Positions 10,895 to 23,310 of a stretch of 64,000 nt of DNA are shown here, in pieces. The first letter of the stretch is position 1; the number at the start of each line of letters is the position of its first letter. Below the pieces are notes generated by a model, which was not told where the DNA came from, searched no databases, and saw only the letters and a program-made list of their open reading frames with translations. This DNA comes from Asterella californica (taxonomy: Eukaryota; Streptophyta; Marchantiopsida; Marchantiales; Aytoniaceae): NCBI GenBank assembly GCA_036924285.1, contig JAYKYS010000011.1, positions 8,308,001 to 8,372,000 of the forward strand, in the 5' to 3' direction. Made by a program: the position numbers and the translations under genes.

Positions 10895-11634
10895 GAAGCA
10901 GGTCTAGGATTCAAACTCGTGCACGCAATGAGCAATGAGCAAGTAATGAGACTGCTTGAACTGAACAAGAACAAGAATCATCACTAAATCAGGACTAGAA
11001 ACTGTAGAAATAAAAAAATCCTGAAGCAGTTCAAACTCACGCATGCAGATTTCCGCGCAAGGGAATGCTTCACTCATATCATTGAAATCAAAAGGTGGAG
11101 GTGGTGTAGTCTGCGAACTGCGAACTGATGTACTCTGCGAACTCGTGCACGAAGATCTCCGCAAAGAAATCAAAAGATGAAGGTGGTGTAGTCTGCGAAC
11201 TGCGAACTAGTGTAGTCTGCGAACTCGTGCACGGAGATCTCCGCAATGGAATCAAAAACCCTGAATCAGTCAAGCCTTGAAGTAGTTCAAACTCTTCAAC
11301 AAAATCAAAAGATGGGCGCGGTGTAGTCTACAAAAACGAAATCAAAAGATGGGCGCGTTGTAGTCTGCTTTACTGCTTTATTGCTTTACTGCGATGCGAC
11401 GTTCACGGATATGCACTGGATGTTCTCACTTGACATTCACGTTCACGGACATGCATAGACTCACTAGACGTTCACATTCCCATTCATGTTCCCGTTCCCT
11501 TTGACACGATTTTTCTCTCGCGACTTTACACTAAACTCGCGAGGCAAGGGTCGCAGTTTACACTAACCGACCATTAATCTCGCGCGTGTCAAGCGCACTT
11601 TAATTAACGCTTTCGTAGCACAACTTGATGGTTC
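10895..11634 (-). repeat. Right terminal inverted repeat of the MULE
   Basis: It is the inverted partner of 2558-3135, clearly diverged but alignable throughout. It carries GTGTAGTCTGCGAACTGCGAA-type units (near 11107, 11183 and 11208), the reverse of the GCAGACTACAC units at the left, and the same palindrome CGGAGATCTCCG at 11232-11243. It also contains extra GATGGGCGCGNTGTAGTCT units near 11312 and 11348 that make it longer than the left TIR. Confidence 0.85.
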
Positions 11635-13944
11635 CTTATCCCACCCGGCATTCCTTCATCTTTTGGAGCGATCGACATCTTTGTTTTCCCATCGAACGTT
11701 CTGCTTTGCATTCTGTCGCAGAACCGTCTTTGTTAAACGGAGACATTTTATTTTATGTGGAAATAAAATTGGAGAAATTTTCTTTTCCGAGAAGGATCCT
11801 TAGAAAGGACAAATTTCCTTGCAATATATTATGTATTGTTTTCTATTTCTCGCATATATAGTAGAGAGATAGCTGAGAACGTTTCGTATTGATATGTGCT
11901 TTGAATTCCAAACATCTCACCACATTAATCTCTTTCTTTTAGTGGATTTTTTTCTTGAGCTATTTTTGCCATGGAGCTTTTCTCTTACGCGGATTACACC
12001 ACTCCTTGGAGTACTCCACTCGAGTATTAAAGGATTATACCACTCCCTGCAGTACTCCACTCGTGAATACTCGGGTCGCCCATGAGAATAAAAAATTGAC
12101 ACCACCCTCTATAGTACCCTACACGCAAATACTCGGGTCGTCCATGAGAGCCAAGAAGTCGAGGTCTTCTTCTTTCACACCCGAAGCTGAATCTCACAAG
12201 CCAACCTCAACCAGCGGCCGGAGTTGAAACCTTGATCGGGACTTGCCAAGCCGAGGGCCGGACCAGCACGCTAAGCGTACAGTCCATAAAATTAATCTGT
12301 ATGTAAGACGATAGCTAGCCACAAAATTATAAGTGAACGTTAAACCTCACATCTAGCTACAAAGTTATCTAATTGAAACTCGGATAAGTGCTAAAATAGA
12401 AAAATCATATGTGGTGTATACTTTTGGATGTTTTTTGTCGTCATTCAATCATTTAAATTTATTATGGATATGCTAGTTTCATCTGAGCATGATGGTTCAT
12501 ATCAAGGTTCAAGAGTATCATACTTTTAGTGTTAACACCTTTTATCATTTTTGGAAGTGGATAAAATTTTTTGGAAAATTTTTAAGAGAAAAATATGCCC
12601 TTAAACAAAAATGTGATCATCTTTAGAGATTTTACTATTTTGGATTTTGTACTTATCATGAGGTAACGTCATTTAGTGAAAGTTACCACGATAAGAAATT
12701 GTGAAGTATATAAGGGGGAGTTGACAGAGTATAAAATTCAGTTAATACAAAGTGTTCTAGGAATGTTCTGAAGTTAGAGATAGGTTGTGAAATTAGGTTT
12801 ACATAAATTCTACTAGGAAAGTCATAAACATGATTTTTGATATTATGCGTAACCTTGTTAATTTTCTTGGAAATGAAAGTACGTTTATGAGAATTTTCTG
12901 ATCACTACTTCACAGTACATTATTATTCAACAAAAGTATATAAAAAGAAACTGCAACATTAATCTCTTGAAATATAAAAGCATGAAATAGACTGAGTTTA
13001 CAAACTAATTAACAAAGATGAACTTGATTATGTAATAACGTATGCTGAGAATGGTCCAATGACGATCCAATTAAACAATTAAATAATTAAAAATCATATT
13101 AATTTACTGTAAATTGCAAAATTAATGAGCAAACATCCCATTGGAACTAGAAACAAAAAGAATGCGTTGCAGAAAAGAAACAGTACATGAACTTCATGGC
13201 TGCAAAAACTTCGAAACAATAAAAATACAAAGATTGAGATATTTCATGTTGTTGCGAATTTTCTTGTGAATATGCATGCTTCCGAGACAAAGAAAAAGAC
13301 AAGTAAGAAAATAAGGACATAACTCCAAAAAGAGACTAGTTGGAATAGCTTCTGCATTCAGGTAATACCAAGAAGGTCTCTTCAATAGATTAATATCCAC
13401 GTTCGATTTGTATTATCAACAAATAAATAACTGTTATACATGAATCATTGAATTATTGAATTGAGAAACTGAAAATTTCAATAAATATTGAAATTAGGTT
13501 AACCGAGGAAATGCTAAAATCAGGACTTAACCTATGAAGTATAAACATATCGATGCGTTTCATATAGTACAACTCAGAGTTCTCTTATTATATGTTAATT
13601 TAGTGTGTACTTAATGTATTACTTAACCTTCCCAAAAGGAAAATTAGACACTGAATATTTGCTGAGATGGAGATGGAGGAGGTGAAATATTGAACGCGTG
13701 GCTTACGATCACCCGTTCCGTCTTGTGAATCTGGTGTCCCTTCACTTTTCCCATACCGACTGCGTTTCTAGCTGAAACTCAAGCAGATGATACTAGCAGA
13801 AGCGACCACTCGACAGAGTCGAAATAAAATGGCGCGAAGAGTCTCCATGTGTGTCATGAACAACCTTCATTCCATCTCAAACACGCTTCGAGCTGTCGGC
13901 TGATTACAGTCCTGAGAACTTCAGTTACTCTTCTGCCAAGTGTC
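11635..13944. other. Intergenic, AT-rich, with a degenerate repeat cluster
   Basis: At about 11990-12150 a degenerate unit recurs about three times, built of ACACCACTCC, TACTCCACTCG and ATACTCGGGTCG(C/T)CCATGAGA. From 12290 to 13650 the DNA is AT-rich without coding signal. Confidence 0.5.
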
Positions 13945-13983
13945 TTTACAAAGGACCCCGCTGCTTCAGCGGGGTCCTTTGTA
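13945..13983. repeat. Perfect 18-bp stem hairpin with 3-nt loop
   Basis: Arms 13945-13962 (TTACAAAGGACCCCGCTG) and 13966-13983 are exact reverse complements around the loop CTT. The stem is GC-rich at the top and AT-rich at the base. It resembles a factor-independent terminator in shape, but in plant nuclear DNA it is more likely a foldback remnant or a MITE-like trace. No flanking gene explains it. Confidence 0.9.
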
Positions 13984-15917
13984 ACAGAATTTCTTGTCTT
14001 CCTGCCTCCTTTTGGGATTCATCGGTACTGAAAACCAGTCTTGTTTCCCAACTGGTCAGACCGTCAGAACCCGCAACCACCCCACAAAGCAAGGATCTTA
14101 TTCCTTTCTGTTTGAGTACCGTAAGGCAGGGCATTGTAGTGGAGTAGAGCTCATTTCGTTGCGTCCACGAGAGCTTACCTTCTGGTGTCTGATCCTCCCG
14201 GATGCACACGGCTGTGAACGATTAGTTGCCATGAACGGTATATAGACCCAGAAGGATCACTCCCACTGTAGGTGGTCCATCCTCACCCTCTTTTAGCGTC
14301 CTCGTCTCCGCAGCTACTCAACTGATCTGCTACCGATCCTTGTGTTCGGTCAGGCGATGGTGGTGAGAAGTAGCGAGAGGGTGGGACCTTTTCTCGAGGG
14401 GTCCGAGGACCTAACGGATGAACTCTGGAGGATGAAACATTGGTGATTGTTCTCTGCGACGGATATCTGTGACAGATGTCGAGACGGCAGCATTAGCACT
14501 ACCCGGAAAATCTTCCTTTCTGCTGCTGATGGAACTCGACGGATCTCTAGTGCGGGTGTATTTTCACCACAGGCTTATCAGCAAGCTCATGTAGGTCTCA
14601 TGAGGTTGGACCACAATCGACACAGTGCATGGCGATCAAGTGTCGCAAGCAGTTTTTAACTTTCTTCGTCACGACCCCACATCCTTGAGGTTGTACCATC
14701 ATCGTACTACCATCATCTCCAACTCGGGAACCTTACGAGTGGTGCATCCGATTCCGTTCACTCTGAACCACAGGAGAGAATCAGCACGAAAAGCAGTATG
14801 ATGGAGTCAAGTCAAAGTCAAAGTCCAAAATCAATCGAAAGCTTTCCAAGTGCGCTTTTCCAACAGACATACGAGCGTAGTACGTGCGGGTTGTCTTGCT
14901 CGTGCATACGTCCTCCGGCACTCGCCTGATTTTACCTTGCATGTCTGTCTTTACACTTGTTCCCTCGCTGCCTCCCGCAAATCCAGGCACTCTTCCTACC
15001 AATACTGAAATGCCGAAGATCATCATTCTCACCACACCTTGTAGGACGTCCCAGACCATCTAGAGACCATGCGGAACGCAAACGCGAGAATGCTAAACAA
15101 AGTGCGTAATCGAGATGTTATGTGGAAACACGAACCGTTAGTTTTCTGGCAAAGATGACGTAGCCTACGTTCCCTCAACAGTGAGCGCGGAAACAAGACT
15201 GCCGCATCAAATAGTAAGCTGGAACCGAGCTGGCAGGCGGGAGGTAGTGCTTCAAGCACCGAAAGATGGTGAATGTAGCTTATTAGATTGACAAACCTTT
15301 AGCTCGTAGGTTTGATATTACCCATTAAGTAGAATCTCATGCTCGTGCAGGCTTTCCGCTTAGAAGCTTAACCTCCTAAGTCGCTCGGCTGAATCCGGTG
15401 CCGGGCCAGACTTGGCTTCCAAGTCGGTGGCACTACATTATACCCAGTCTAGAGGATATCCTGCTTTGGTAGGGCAGCGCAGGGCGGGGGATATGTCCAT
15501 CGGCACGTCCCTTCCATTCACCTACACCTTTTCTGGGTCACTCCAAGATCATGCCATTGTACTCGAGTTTGCGGGTTCTGTAACTAAAGCGCAATTCTCC
15601 ACTGAGGAGATTCGAGTGTTTGGTGGCCCACACAATCAAGTGCGGGCTACCGAATCTAGCTCTCTTCATAGTCTCTCGAGAACTGGCCGCCATCCACACC
15701 GATGAGATAAAGTCATGTACTGTAGATGCATCAAACGAACGACGAGGATCCAAGAGGAACGACCCTGCCACCTAGTACCTATACAATCAAACGGCCCTCA
15801 GTAGTGCGCTCAATTCAGTCCAGTCCAGTCCATGCACGCCCACGCTCACTGACTCAGGACGCTCTTCGACCTCCTGACCGGCCTATCGACATCAAAGATA
15901 TGTCCTTTGTCTACTTT
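13984..15917. other. Intergenic region downstream of the WDR25-like gene
   Basis: Several open frames of up to about 100 codons exist on both strands (for example 14781-15059 minus and 15412-15705 plus), but they overlap each other, lack recognisable motifs and look incidental. No RNA gene was found. Confidence 0.45.
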
Positions 15918-18900
15918 TTATTCATATACACATATCCGCCCGTCCCAGCTGCAAGAGGCCACCACCGACGGCAGGACTGGATGGAAAGAAACATCTGTGG
16001 AGACTTGCTGATGACTTTGAAACTTCTTCAGTACACAGGAAGATCGAAAGCTATAGAAGTAGACAGCACCGTCAGCAGAACCTGTAACTACAAAAGCCCC
16101 ATCAGGGCTAAAATTGCACTGAATCCGGTTTGCTGAGACTTCATGTCCCTCAAAGCGTTTGTATCTGTTCATTTTGAACGGCGGTCGACCAGAAAATATT
16201 GCAATATAACTGGCATTAGACTGAGCAATGAAAGTCTCTTCGAAAGGATGATAACGCACAGACGGACAAGTGTAGGCCTCCAGATAAACCTGAAACCACA
16301 AAGCATGTTAAGAATCAATTTTCGAACTCAGCTGAGATACAAAGCAAAAAGACAAATAAACAACAATATGTGCTTGTACACTACATCAATATGGAAGGCC
16401 CTGAGTAGATCAGATACTATGGTACAGCAAGAATGATACATCATGTAAATTCACTAAAGACGCCAACGAGCCAAGTAGCAAAACAAACAATCCGAGGAAG
16501 AACCAGACAAGGAAAGGAGCAAACAGAATCGCTACGAGGGATACTGCGGTCAGGATCACCCGTTTAAGACTGCTGTTGCTAAGCACAAGTCTAGAAACTT
16601 TATTAGCGTGCAAAATGAAGTGCATCGCGTGGAACTAGTACTTCATCAGGTCCCATCTCAGGCTGCCCGGAGACTTGCTCTAGATGTTGGGAACAACCGA
16701 TAAACCTTAGTGTGTCACTTTTCCACAAGTGAATAGATCATAGGACCATATAGATCAGCAGCAGAACGAGGTGTTTAACTGCATGAACCGTTATGTTCCA
16801 TATACCGAGACTACAAGTAAACACTGAAGAGCAGGAGCCGCCACAGGATGAAGGCTTAGAAGGCCTTATCTTTTACTCCTAAGAATAGACAATGTTAAGT
16901 TTCGTATAGCCGATGATGAAGAAAACGTGTTTACGAGTCGCATCAACACACGAACCAGACCAATCTATCCAATGAGTGAGTCCTTACGACCAACAACTCC
17001 AACCCTAGCCTACACTATTTGAGAAAGTACTCGAACAGCAGAAAGACTCAAAGCGTACATTGGATCATTTCGACGGAAGAAAAGATTCTGAAAGCAGATC
17101 ACAGAGATGTTTAAGAAGATCTATGTTCATAAAACACTGGCACTGAACCCACACAGAGATCTGTCCCTGGCAAAGCGAAACGAACCTGATTCGAAAGAGC
17201 AATCTGTTTATCAAAGTCCCAGACAATCATTGCCCTGTCACTCGAGTTTCGCTTGGCGATATCCGAACTGGAGACAAACCGCCTGCCGTCCTTGTTAAAA
17301 TCTATATCCAGTATCTGGCCAAGGCTCTTAGAATACTCTTTGCCAGGTTTTCCACTTCTTATATCCCACGATTTCAAAGTGCCCTTTGCCCCTCCAGCTA
17401 AAAATATTCCATTCTCCAATGGATGAAATCTGACAACGTTCATGTACTGCTCATCGGTGAATACTTTGATTTCTGATCCATACTCGACGTCAATAAGCCT
17501 AGCTGTCTTGTCCATTCCACAACTCAATAAACATCGGCCGTCTATGGACCACTGAACGTCCTTCACCGCAGCAGTGTGCGAACTCAGCCGCTGTACCAGT
17601 TGCTGATCTGAGTCATTCCATACATTCCAAACGCAGGCCAGATTATCCATGGCAGCTGACGCCAGTAAAGAAGCTGAACACAGCAGAAACTCTGGGTTAG
17701 CTTTTGTCAAAGGCTGCGTGTGAATCTGAGCAGATCCCCCGCACACTTAAGGTAACCCCCAAATAATTATGAACCCGTGTAAGTATTCTGTTCTGAATAT
17801 AGTTAGCCTGAGCACAGCGCATAGCGTTACTGCAAAACCTAGCCGCTACAGCTTTGATGGTATTGACCCGACTTGATCTAGTGCGAACGAATCCATTGTA
17901 AGTGCTTCAGTTTCTAAACAGCAAAGTCTGACACTATGAAGTCGGAAGTTAACATATCCCTCCGTGAGATTATGCTTACAGTGTGTGGGAGACCATCGTA
18001 CGGCATTGATACCCTTCTGGTGGCCCTGTATTTGGCGAACAACACCTTTGGGAAGGCGGTTGAAGCTGGAGGCATGTGGATCGATGTTCTCTAGCGTCTT
18101 TCGAATGTGATAAGGTAATTCTGATGTCAAGATATTCTTCGCTCCTGCATCCGGAAGAGGATTAAGGGTCACACCAATCTCCGACCTAAGCAGGACTAGG
18201 TTACAGAACAGCTTCACAAAACACTATGACATAAAAGAAGAAGAAAGACGAGAATAAAGAGCTACTCTGAGTACGGATCCCGCAGTAAGAGTCATGTCCT
18301 TCAGCAGGCAAAGTGCACGCCAAGAATCATGAACATGGACTTTAATCAATCAACGTATACGAGATTCTAGCTGTTTGCTGCATATAAGATTCCCTTTCTT
18401 TCTCACGGGCGGCACACTGGATGGCCGAAACCAATTTGATAATCTCCTCTCGGAACCTTCCGAGAAAGAAACATTCTTCTACGCATGTTTTGCTTCGACA
18501 ACAAAGTAACTAAGGTCTGTACTTCCGACATCATCCGATACTGAATTCTTTCCTCTCCGAGCATTCTGGGGATTACTTCTTTCGCCAAATTGGCGCTCTT
18601 ATCTCTACCCTACCGACTCGAAGTTTCGACACTGAGAGAAACCGCATGTTTTCAAATTCTTAAATTATCCGGGAGGAAGGCAAGACATTTGTATAGCAAG
18701 CTATCAGAATGTTAGTGAATTGAGACGAGAGTAGGAAGAGAGGAACCGGGAGAAAACGAGAAAAGACCAGGTACTGGAAGCGTCGTAGACGATAGTGGGC
18801 ACGTAGAGTCAGATAAGGCGGCAGCAGCTCTCTCTCTTTTCGACACATAACGGCCAGATGGGAATGAAGGAGCTGCGGGGTTGACCTGCAGGTTTCTCTG

Positions 18901-19170
18901 CTCGACACCAGCGCTGCTGCTGCGCGTAAGAGAAGCAACGGGCATAGATGCTCCAGCGATAACGTCTGCACGGGAAGATTCTGCCAAGAAGAGGTGATCT
19001 TGAGATCCCGAGTCACATTGAGCGGTCATCATCCTCATTCGCTTCGCTTTTCTCTGATCGGAATTTGCCTGCATTTTAACCAGCACGGGTCGCTGCTGCC
19101 CGTTTTCTTCCCCTCTACTTCGACGATTCTCGTCCTCTTCGGAATCATAAGCAGCTACGAGAGCGTCCAT
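15918..19170 (-). CDS. WDR25: WDR25-like WD40-repeat protein
   Basis: Four exons are modelled: 19170-18768, 18144-17980, 17673-17186 and 16289-15918, giving about 475 residues (human WDR25 is about 544). The N-terminus MDALVAAYDSEEDE resembles the WDR25 start, and a Ser-rich low-complexity region follows. The C-terminal half is a WD40 propeller: QIQGHQKGINAVRWSPTH, LLASAAMDNLACVWN, AAVKDVQWSIDGRCLLSCG, FLAGGAKGTLKSWDIRSGK, a signature block RFVSSSDIAKRNSSDRAMI, and a final repeat VVASCSWDGRICVYE. WDR25 is related to splicing factor Prp17/CDC40, but its function is poorly known. The block with SDRAMIVWDF and SNQ at the exon 3/4 join matches WDR25 rather than Prp17. Exons 2-4 are well supported; the exon 1 donor (18768) and exon 2 acceptor are chosen by phase and could differ, and an extra exon near 18360-18480 is possible. 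Confidence 0.85.
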
Positions 19171-20797
19171 TATGAGCAACGTGACCAGCGTAAAGAAGAG
19201 CGTAAAGAACTGACACTCAACGCGTTGTCCAGTTTCAAATAGTCTGACTACCATACTCTCTTCATTTCTCGATCAAGTAGAGGTTCTCCTGCTCAGATTC
19301 TCGTCAAACAACTCGCTCCTTTCATCCAATCCAGTATTTAACTCGTCCCATAATTTTGATAAAGAAGGGTCCGCGAAGCTCAAGAACCCGCCAAAAGTCC
19401 TTGAATGTTAAACTTCGGTCTCCCTATAACCCAGAACTATCTCTCTATCTACTTATCTGTCCAGGAAAACCCTAGCGTGCCTCCACTTTTGCCCGTACAA
19501 GAGGGTCTAAAACCCGACCTTCCTTTGTACATTGTAATCTAAGGATGGAATATACTAGAGAAAGGGAGACCAAAATGACCAAAATGAACCGACAGCCAAC
19601 TACACTCGAGTTTCGACGTTTATCCACGCCCACAATGGACAAGAATAAACTGATGTCTAAAGCGTTGCAGGCCCAAATACCGCGCCAACGATAAGGAGCA
19701 GCTTCATTATGCTACCGTAACGACATCTTACCGGTATGCCACAACGATGGGAACTTTTCGAGTGTACTGTGACCGTAGTTCAGTATTGTGGTTACGCAGT
19801 ACTTCAAGCATACAGTTGCAAAAGTTGGGCTCAAACTAACGGTTTCAGCTGAATTCGTCACAGTTGAGCCACCATATCTGGAAACAGTGTTAAAGGCTAC
19901 CGTAGATATAAGGAATGACAATTACAGCCAGCGAAACGAAGCAGGGAAATTTCCTGTGTACTCTGGCCGCTAGCTCGAAGAAGGGTGTGTCGATTACCTT
20001 CAGATGGATGCTTTTAGAAGGACCCGATCAGATTATACTCTTGCTGATTTGGGCATCACCCGTAGAGCTGAGGCCTGGTTCCGGATTTCAATGATCCAAG
20101 TCTTCAAGCTATAGAAGTTTGCAGGAGCGACGAAATTGATGTTGCATAACATGGTCAGAAAGGCAGTTCATCTCAAGATGCTTCCATCACAACCTTCGAT
20201 AATAAGCGTGACCAGCTGGGACGTATTCAGGTTGCTCGTTGCTCTGGCTGATGATTCCAAGTTTGGAAGCTAAAGATCCATGGGATCCACCGTATACCTT
20301 CTTATATAAAATCTTTGGAAAGTATTACCAACTTTATTTCGCGTATGCTCCGAGATAAGATTCTTTCGTTACGATCCGAGAGTGTAAACCTGCACAAGCT
20401 GAGAAAGCTCATGTCAAGCTCGTTCGCTGACCCACATTCCCAAGCCTTGAAATTGTAGATCAACAGGAGATCACGACATTCCTTCAGTTCAAAATGTTCC
20501 CAAAGGCGTTCCAATTTTATATAGAGAATGTGCTTACGAGCTCCATCCAAGAGCTGGACACGCTAAGCCAAGTTTTAATGTCGCAGAACTAGAGCTCGAC
20601 GTCAATGCTGCTGCATATCATGGTCGGCCAACCGTATCAGCTTTGTGGTTTCACGGGTGATATCACCCAAACTGTCCTACTTATATACACAGAATTCTTC
20701 CCACCAATTGGTCATGAAAAGACTTCCACGACAATAAGTGAGGTAACAGTACCCTGACTTTAAAGATTCTGACAAGTAACGTGACAGAGAACGATTA
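19171..20797. other. Intergenic region between the WDR25-like gene and SYP81
   Basis: Promoter side of the WDR25-like gene and 3' side of SYP81, both transcribed leftward. No further gene was recognised. An 82-codon open frame at 20302-20550 (minus) has no known motif. Confidence 0.45.
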
Positions 20798-23310
20798 TTA
20801 TTGATACCAATCCAAAAATAGCAGCGTGACGGTGAGCACAATCATGACAAGAAGAATATACAAACGACTGCTACTGCTCCGTCTTATGGCCTTTGACAAC
20901 TCCTTGTTGCCTTTCTCAATGTTCATGGTTGCATCTAAGGCCTGTAACCAGCACATAAATCACATCAGCAGAACGGCAAAGAGGGGACGATAAGGACACA
21001 CAATGTTATCGCATACATTGGTCAACTGATAACAGGGTACAGCTGAAGTGACCAACTATACATCGATCGCGAGAACATCTCATAGCTTCGATGGAAGGAT
21101 ATACCTGCTGATACAGCACTTCAATTTGTTGAGCTTGATGCAGCACATGCGTTGAAAACAGGTGGTTAAGAGCTGACACCTCTAACATTTTCCTTTCAGT
21201 TTCTTGAACCGTGTCCATCAGATTTGTAAGTTCCACCTGAAATCAAAGAGCTCATAGTGCGGATCAGTACTTGCTGTAACATAATACAGAGTTGTGTAAA
21301 TGATTGTAACAGCCTCTACCGACAGTAGTTTCACTTCAGATAGGCAAGTTAGGCACCCTCTGCGGAGGACGAAAACATATCATCACGAACCACGAATTCA
21401 GGTGACTTTATACCTGTAGCGCGCGGGTTTCCTCATCTAGCTGTTCTTGAGCCTGGTAGGATTCCGGGTGAGCATTTGCTTGTTGATTGGTACTTGGCCA
21501 GTCACTGGATGCTTGAGCTGAACCCGTCTGATTCAGTGCCTGTAAACCTGGCCTTCGTTTGGGTATTCGTCTATCAATTGATTCTTGAAATCGTTTGGCT
21601 CGGAGTTGATCAAACTGAGCAGTGACAGCGTGCAGATGCTCACTTAAGATAAGCACCTGCACTACAAAATGGCATTAGCCTTAACAATGTCAGGTGTAGA
21701 ATGTTACGTGACGAAGCAGAAACGCACTAAACAGTCAACATAACAGTAAGAGTGTCCAAAACCAAATCCAGTACTGGATAAAATGAGGTAGGGATCTTGT
21801 TCTTAGATGACGCTTTCCCAATATGTCCGACAATAAGAACTTGTGGTCTCGAATACATGGAACAAGACCAATTATGTATGAGGAGTATCTTTCTCCATTC
21901 TAATACATACCATCCCATGCTGGTGAGCATTCAGGTCTCTACTCAGACCATTCCTCATGAGACCACCTAGCCACCCTGACCGTCCCGTCTTCTTCTCGTC
22001 TGCTCCAATACTATCCTTAAGACAGTCGATGCGCTTTTGGCATGCTTTCACAAACATACCAACCTGAAAATAAATTTAAACTGCACCTTAGCTGGAAAGT
22101 TTGAGCAAAATTTCTGGCGAGTTTTTCCTCGTTTATCTTAGCGTACACTGCTGCATGCGTATGCTCGAGTACTCGAGATCTGCTGAAACGTGGACGGAAA
22201 AAGCAAATACTGTTCATAAGGAAGGCAGCGGTAGAAACATGAAGTAGTTCCGTGCAAATGGAGTTGAGATACTAACCTCGTGCTCAATAACATCCCTGTC
22301 CTTTTCAGTGCTTCTATATCGGTCGGAGTAATCCTTCCCATGTGTCATGATAAATGTATGCATGGACCGAATGTTTCCGAGCTGACATGGAAGAGCATAA
22401 AGTTGGAATCAGAAGAACGAGGTGTAAAGAGAGTCCAACGACTATGACCCAGCCCGGGAGGCATGAATTCCGTGTTATACTTCTTCAAAACGTCTTACCG
22501 TAAACACCGAACGAACAACGCCGAACCAGACCCGAAATAACTCCCAGGTTCACTGGGCTCTACATGGTTACTGTAAGGATGAACACGAAAGTGACACCGG
22601 ACATGTGTGCTATCAATAAACTGAAAGCAGTAATCTGTACCATCGGAGTCCTAGGAGAAATTCATCATCTCCGGTTTCATTACCATTGAAAAGCAAGCGA
22701 GCAAACTGGAACAGGATTAGCAAATGCTAAACAGCTATCTACTGATCAGACCCCGCGAAACACCCGTGGACAAGTTTAATAGAGGCTCAGAAACGTTCTA
22801 CATACAGGAGAGAGCACTTGTCTCAAGGCAAGATGCCTATAAAAACCGGGTATCCTTATTAGTCGTCCTTAACAGCGTGCAGAACTGTCGAGCAGTATGT
22901 TTGACAGTCAATCTAGGAGTCTTCCCAAACGAAAATGCCAGGCAGAGTACGAAGACATGACCACGGTAGGACTCCATGACCACCCGGTTGAGGATCGTGT
23001 AAGGAACAAGCCCAACGCTGGAAAGCTGATATGCAAGGCTTACAATATCTATCGCTGTAGTGGTAAATTCCGAGCGAGGAGGTGCCTTGTGCATAATAAG
23101 AGCCGCCGACACACTTGCCAATTTTTCCTGCAGACCATCAGTCACCCTGAATCAGACTACAAGGTTCAAAGTTGTGATATGACGAGGAACAGGAAAGAAC
23201 GGTAAGTGCTCAGGAGGCGCACTTTGCCTTACTTCATCAAAGCCTTGATTGGCAGCGGCAGACCGAACTGCTTCACGAAATTTTTCGGTTACATCCTTAG
23301 CATTAGCCAT
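20798..23310 (-). CDS. SYP81: Syntaxin of plants 81 (Syntaxin-18/Ufe1 type Qa-SNARE)
   Basis: Seven exons join in phase 0: 23310-23233, 23127-23044, 22381-22277, 22063-21911, 21656-21414, 21236-21105 and 20941-20798, giving 312 residues against about 310 in Arabidopsis SYP81. Diagnostic blocks are EKFREAVRSAAANQGFDE at the N-terminus, AALIMHKAPPRSEF, DVIEHEVGMFVKACQKRID, SEHLHAVTAQFDQLRAKRFQ, and the SNARE motif in VSALNHLFSTHVLHQAQQIE (about residues 228-285). A C-terminal anchor LYILLVMIVLTVTLLFLDW (about 292-310) makes it tail-anchored. SYP81 acts at the ER in COPI-dependent retrograde Golgi-to-ER fusion with USE1 and SEC20. The start is the first Met and matches the family. All junctions are GT-AG with consistent phase. 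Confidence 0.95.

Larger units (their letters stand above)
2558..11634. mobile_element. Mutator-like DNA transposon (MULE) with long TIRs and cargo
   Basis: The ends are long inverted repeats that can be aligned base by base: GAACCGTCATGTGG at the left pairs with GAACCATCAAGTTG on the minus strand at the right, and similarity continues inward for about 580-740 bp. Inside on the plus strand is a broken MULE-type DDE transposase (3460-5442). On the minus strand are a DJ-1/PfpI fragment (8097-8778) and an RPA-like OB-fold (10356-10844). Divergent TIRs and broken frames suggest an old, probably immobile copy. A clean 9-bp target duplication could not be identified, so the exact ends may be off by some bases. 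Assignment to the MULE superfamily rests on the transposase motifs together with the long TIRs. Confidence 0.8.

Noticed and set aside
14781..15259. Two adjacent minus-strand open frames
   Set aside because: They are in different frames with no splice join that yields a recognisable protein.
16410..16625. Hydrophobic minus-strand open frame resembling two membrane helices
   Set aside because: It lies wholly within the last intron of the WDR25-like gene, in an AT-rich stretch where such frames arise easily.
15918..19170. Splicing factor Prp17/CDC40 as the identity of the WD40 gene
   Set aside because: The N-terminus (MDALVAAYDSEEDE) and the SDRAMIVWDF...SNQ block match WDR25 better than Prp17.
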